A DNA stretch of 7,401 nt from JBHHZI01 sp046757965 (GTDB taxonomy: Bacteria > Acidobacteriota > Polarisedimenticolia > SMYD01): positions 1 to 7,401 of the forward strand of contig JBHHZI010000152.1 of assembly GCA_046757965.1 (NCBI GenBank), in the 5' to 3' direction. Position 1 is the first letter of the stretch; the number at the start of each line of letters is the position of its first letter. This document shows positions 6,240 to 7,401 of this stretch, piece after piece. Below the pieces are notes generated by a model. The model was not told the DNA's origin and did not search any database. It saw only the letters and a program-made list of their open reading frames with translations. A program made the position numbers and the translations under genes.

Positions 6240-7401
6240 ATGGGAAACCGCGGGACCAGTCGAATCCAGACGCATGGCGAGGCCAGTGTCGGCTCGGTCA
6301 ACAGGTTCAGCCGGTGTAGAGATACGCGCAAGGACACCGAGGGGCCGTCCCGGAATCCCTGGAAACCGTGGTGCTGGCTCTCCTCCATGGTTGTGCTTCT
6401 GTGCATGGGTGGCGTCGCGCCCGGTGTATCCCTCGCACAGGATCTGCCTACGACGAGGATGGCCGGCCGATCAGACAGCGTCTGTATGACGGGTCGAACC
6501 TGGCGCTCCCGGTGAGTGAGACCCAGGTTTATCCGGACAGACTGGGTCGCATCGTCAAGCAGGTGGATGCCATGGGGGCGGCGAGCCTCACGCGCTATGA
6601 CGGCCTGGGGCGGCCGGTGTGGCAGCAGGTGCCGACGGGCAGCGAGGCCACGGTGGAGTTTGACGCCAACGGCAACGTCACCCGCCGCACCGTGACGCGC
6701 TTCACCCAGGAGCCGGATTTCGGGTTGCCGCCGGCGGCGGACCTGACGGCCCCCATCACCCAGCAGACCGACTTCACGTATGACACCCTGGACCGGCTGG
6801 TGACGGTGACCGATGCCGCCGGGGGGGTCAGCACCCGTGTCCATGACAGCCGGGGCGTGGTGCGCCGCACCATCGACGCGCTGGGCAATGTGGTGGAGGC
6901 GGACGTCGATGCGCTGGGGCGGACCACGGCGAGCCGCCAGGAGAAGCGCACCGGCGGCTCGGGCAGCGGCGCGCTGGAGGCCAGCCTCGAGACGCGCTTC
7001 ACCTATGACGACGCCTCGCGCCTCCTTGCGCAGATCGATGCCCTGGGGCGGGTGACGCGCTACACCTACGATGGCCTGGGACGCCGCATCGAGCGGCGCT
7101 ATGAGGGTCTGGCGGGGGACACGGCCCGCACCGCGCGCTGGTTCTATGATGCCGATGGGCGGGTGGTGACCCGCATCGACGACCGGGGGGTGTGCGTCAA
7201 GCAGAGCTTCGACAGCCTGGCGCGCCTGACCCGCGCCGAGGCCTATGAGAGTTGCACGGTCAGCGGCACTGCGGTGACGGCCTTCGACCGGGGAGCTCTG
7301 GCGGGCACGTTCGCGCAGACCTTCACCTATGATGGCCTGGGCCGGCTGCTGACCCGGCAAGAAGAGGCCACGGCCACCGGGGTGACCCCGGTCACGCCGG
7401 G
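6240..7401 (+). pseudogene. RHS/YD-repeat gene, frameshifted near its 5' end, runs off the right edge
   Basis: Two pieces in different frames make up the gene. From ATG 6240 the first frame encodes a basic N-terminus of about 46 residues, a hydrophobic core (about 46-60) and a signal-peptidase-like end, VSLAQ-D (63-68, near 6440), then turns into unrelated sequence and stops at 6515. From 6449 the YD-repeat body is read one base back relative to that frame. The switch lies within about 6441-6449, and no slippery heptamer is visible there. An intact relative would be a secreted protein whose YD repeats build a beta-cage shell, often carrying a variable C-terminal toxin. Causes could be a single-base indel, a larger deletion joining the start to an internal repeat, or a sequencing error. 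As read, translation from 6240 gives a 91-residue product without YD repeats. Confidence 0.65.
6449..7401 (+). CDS. YD-repeat (RHS) segment, open to the right edge
   Basis: From TAC 6449 the frame is open for 317 codons with no stop before the edge; the first upstream in-frame stop is TAG 6317-6319. Repeat units of the RHS/YD type are plain: YDEDGRP (6449), RYDGLGRPVWQ (6593), FDANGNVTRR, FTYDTLDRLV, DALGN and DALGR, FTYDDASRLL, YTYDGLGRRIERRYEG (7061), FYDADGRVV and FTYDGLGRLLTRQ (7322). YDGLGR occurs three times (6596, 7067, 7328) with very similar DNA. No start codon with a ribosome binding site serves this frame near its beginning, so it is the displaced body of the gene beginning at 6240, or an untranslated fragment. 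The hyperconserved RHS core motifs and any C-terminal toxin would lie beyond the window. The YD-repeat identity is certain; the toxin role is unknown. Confidence 0.85.

Noticed and set aside
6046..6489. Plus-strand open frame of 147 codons downstream of the promoter
   Set aside because: It overlaps the better supported signal-peptide frame, has no ribosome binding site and no recognisable content.
5750..7360. Open frame of 536 codons on the minus strand
   Set aside because: Most of it is antisense to the YD-repeat frame, giving His/Arg/Ala-rich sequence without motifs or a ribosome binding site.
1..7401. CRISPR array, tRNA, rRNA, insertion-sequence ends or attachment sites
   Set aside because: No regularly spaced repeats, tRNA-like cloverleaf, transposase motif or terminal inverted repeats with target duplications were visible.

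Overview
The window is high-GC throughout, with strong G/C preference at third codon positions and Shine-Dalgarno sites. Two gene products carry clear Sec-type signal peptides, and a third, frameshifted gene begins with another. This fits a high-GC Gram-negative bacterium, probably a proteobacterium, but nothing here fixes a genus. Only one gene, the tricorn-like peptidase, is complete and intact. The two genes at the edges run out of the window.

Layout. (1) 1-1485, minus strand: the first 495 codons of a secreted protein whose segment order resembles the two-domain TULIP fold of eukaryotic BPI/LBP/CETP lipid-binding proteins; its 3' end lies beyond base 1. (2) 1486-1690: a 205-base gap with a GC-rich hairpin just after the next gene's stop. 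(3) 1691-5035, minus strand: a complete 1114-residue tricorn-like S41 serine peptidase with a signal peptide, two beta-propeller regions, a highly charged linker, a PDZ domain and a C-terminal catalytic domain. (4) 5036-5315: an upstream region with two hairpins, one directly ahead of the peptidase ribosome binding site. (5) About 5316-5590, minus strand: the decayed 3' half of an ABC-transporter ATPase gene, with the signature motif, Walker B, H-loop and C-terminal tail still readable but frameshifted and partly deleted. (6) About 5590-6239: mostly unassigned DNA with a near-consensus plus-strand sigma70-type promoter at 5954-5983. (7) 6240 to the right edge, plus strand: an RHS/YD-repeat gene whose signal-peptide start and YD-repeat body lie in different reading frames, so it looks disrupted close to its 5' end.

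How it fits together. The two minus-strand genes both make exported proteins, so the peptidase and the TULIP-like protein would meet outside the cytoplasm, most likely in the periplasm; a functional link is only an inference from proximity. The right third, with an ABC-ATPase relic and a rearranged RHS gene around non-coding DNA, looks like a rearrangement-prone segment beside an otherwise ordinary chromosomal locus. The most novel point is the bacterial BPI-like candidate. The firmest new annotation is the ABC-ATPase relic, which appears in no single open frame.
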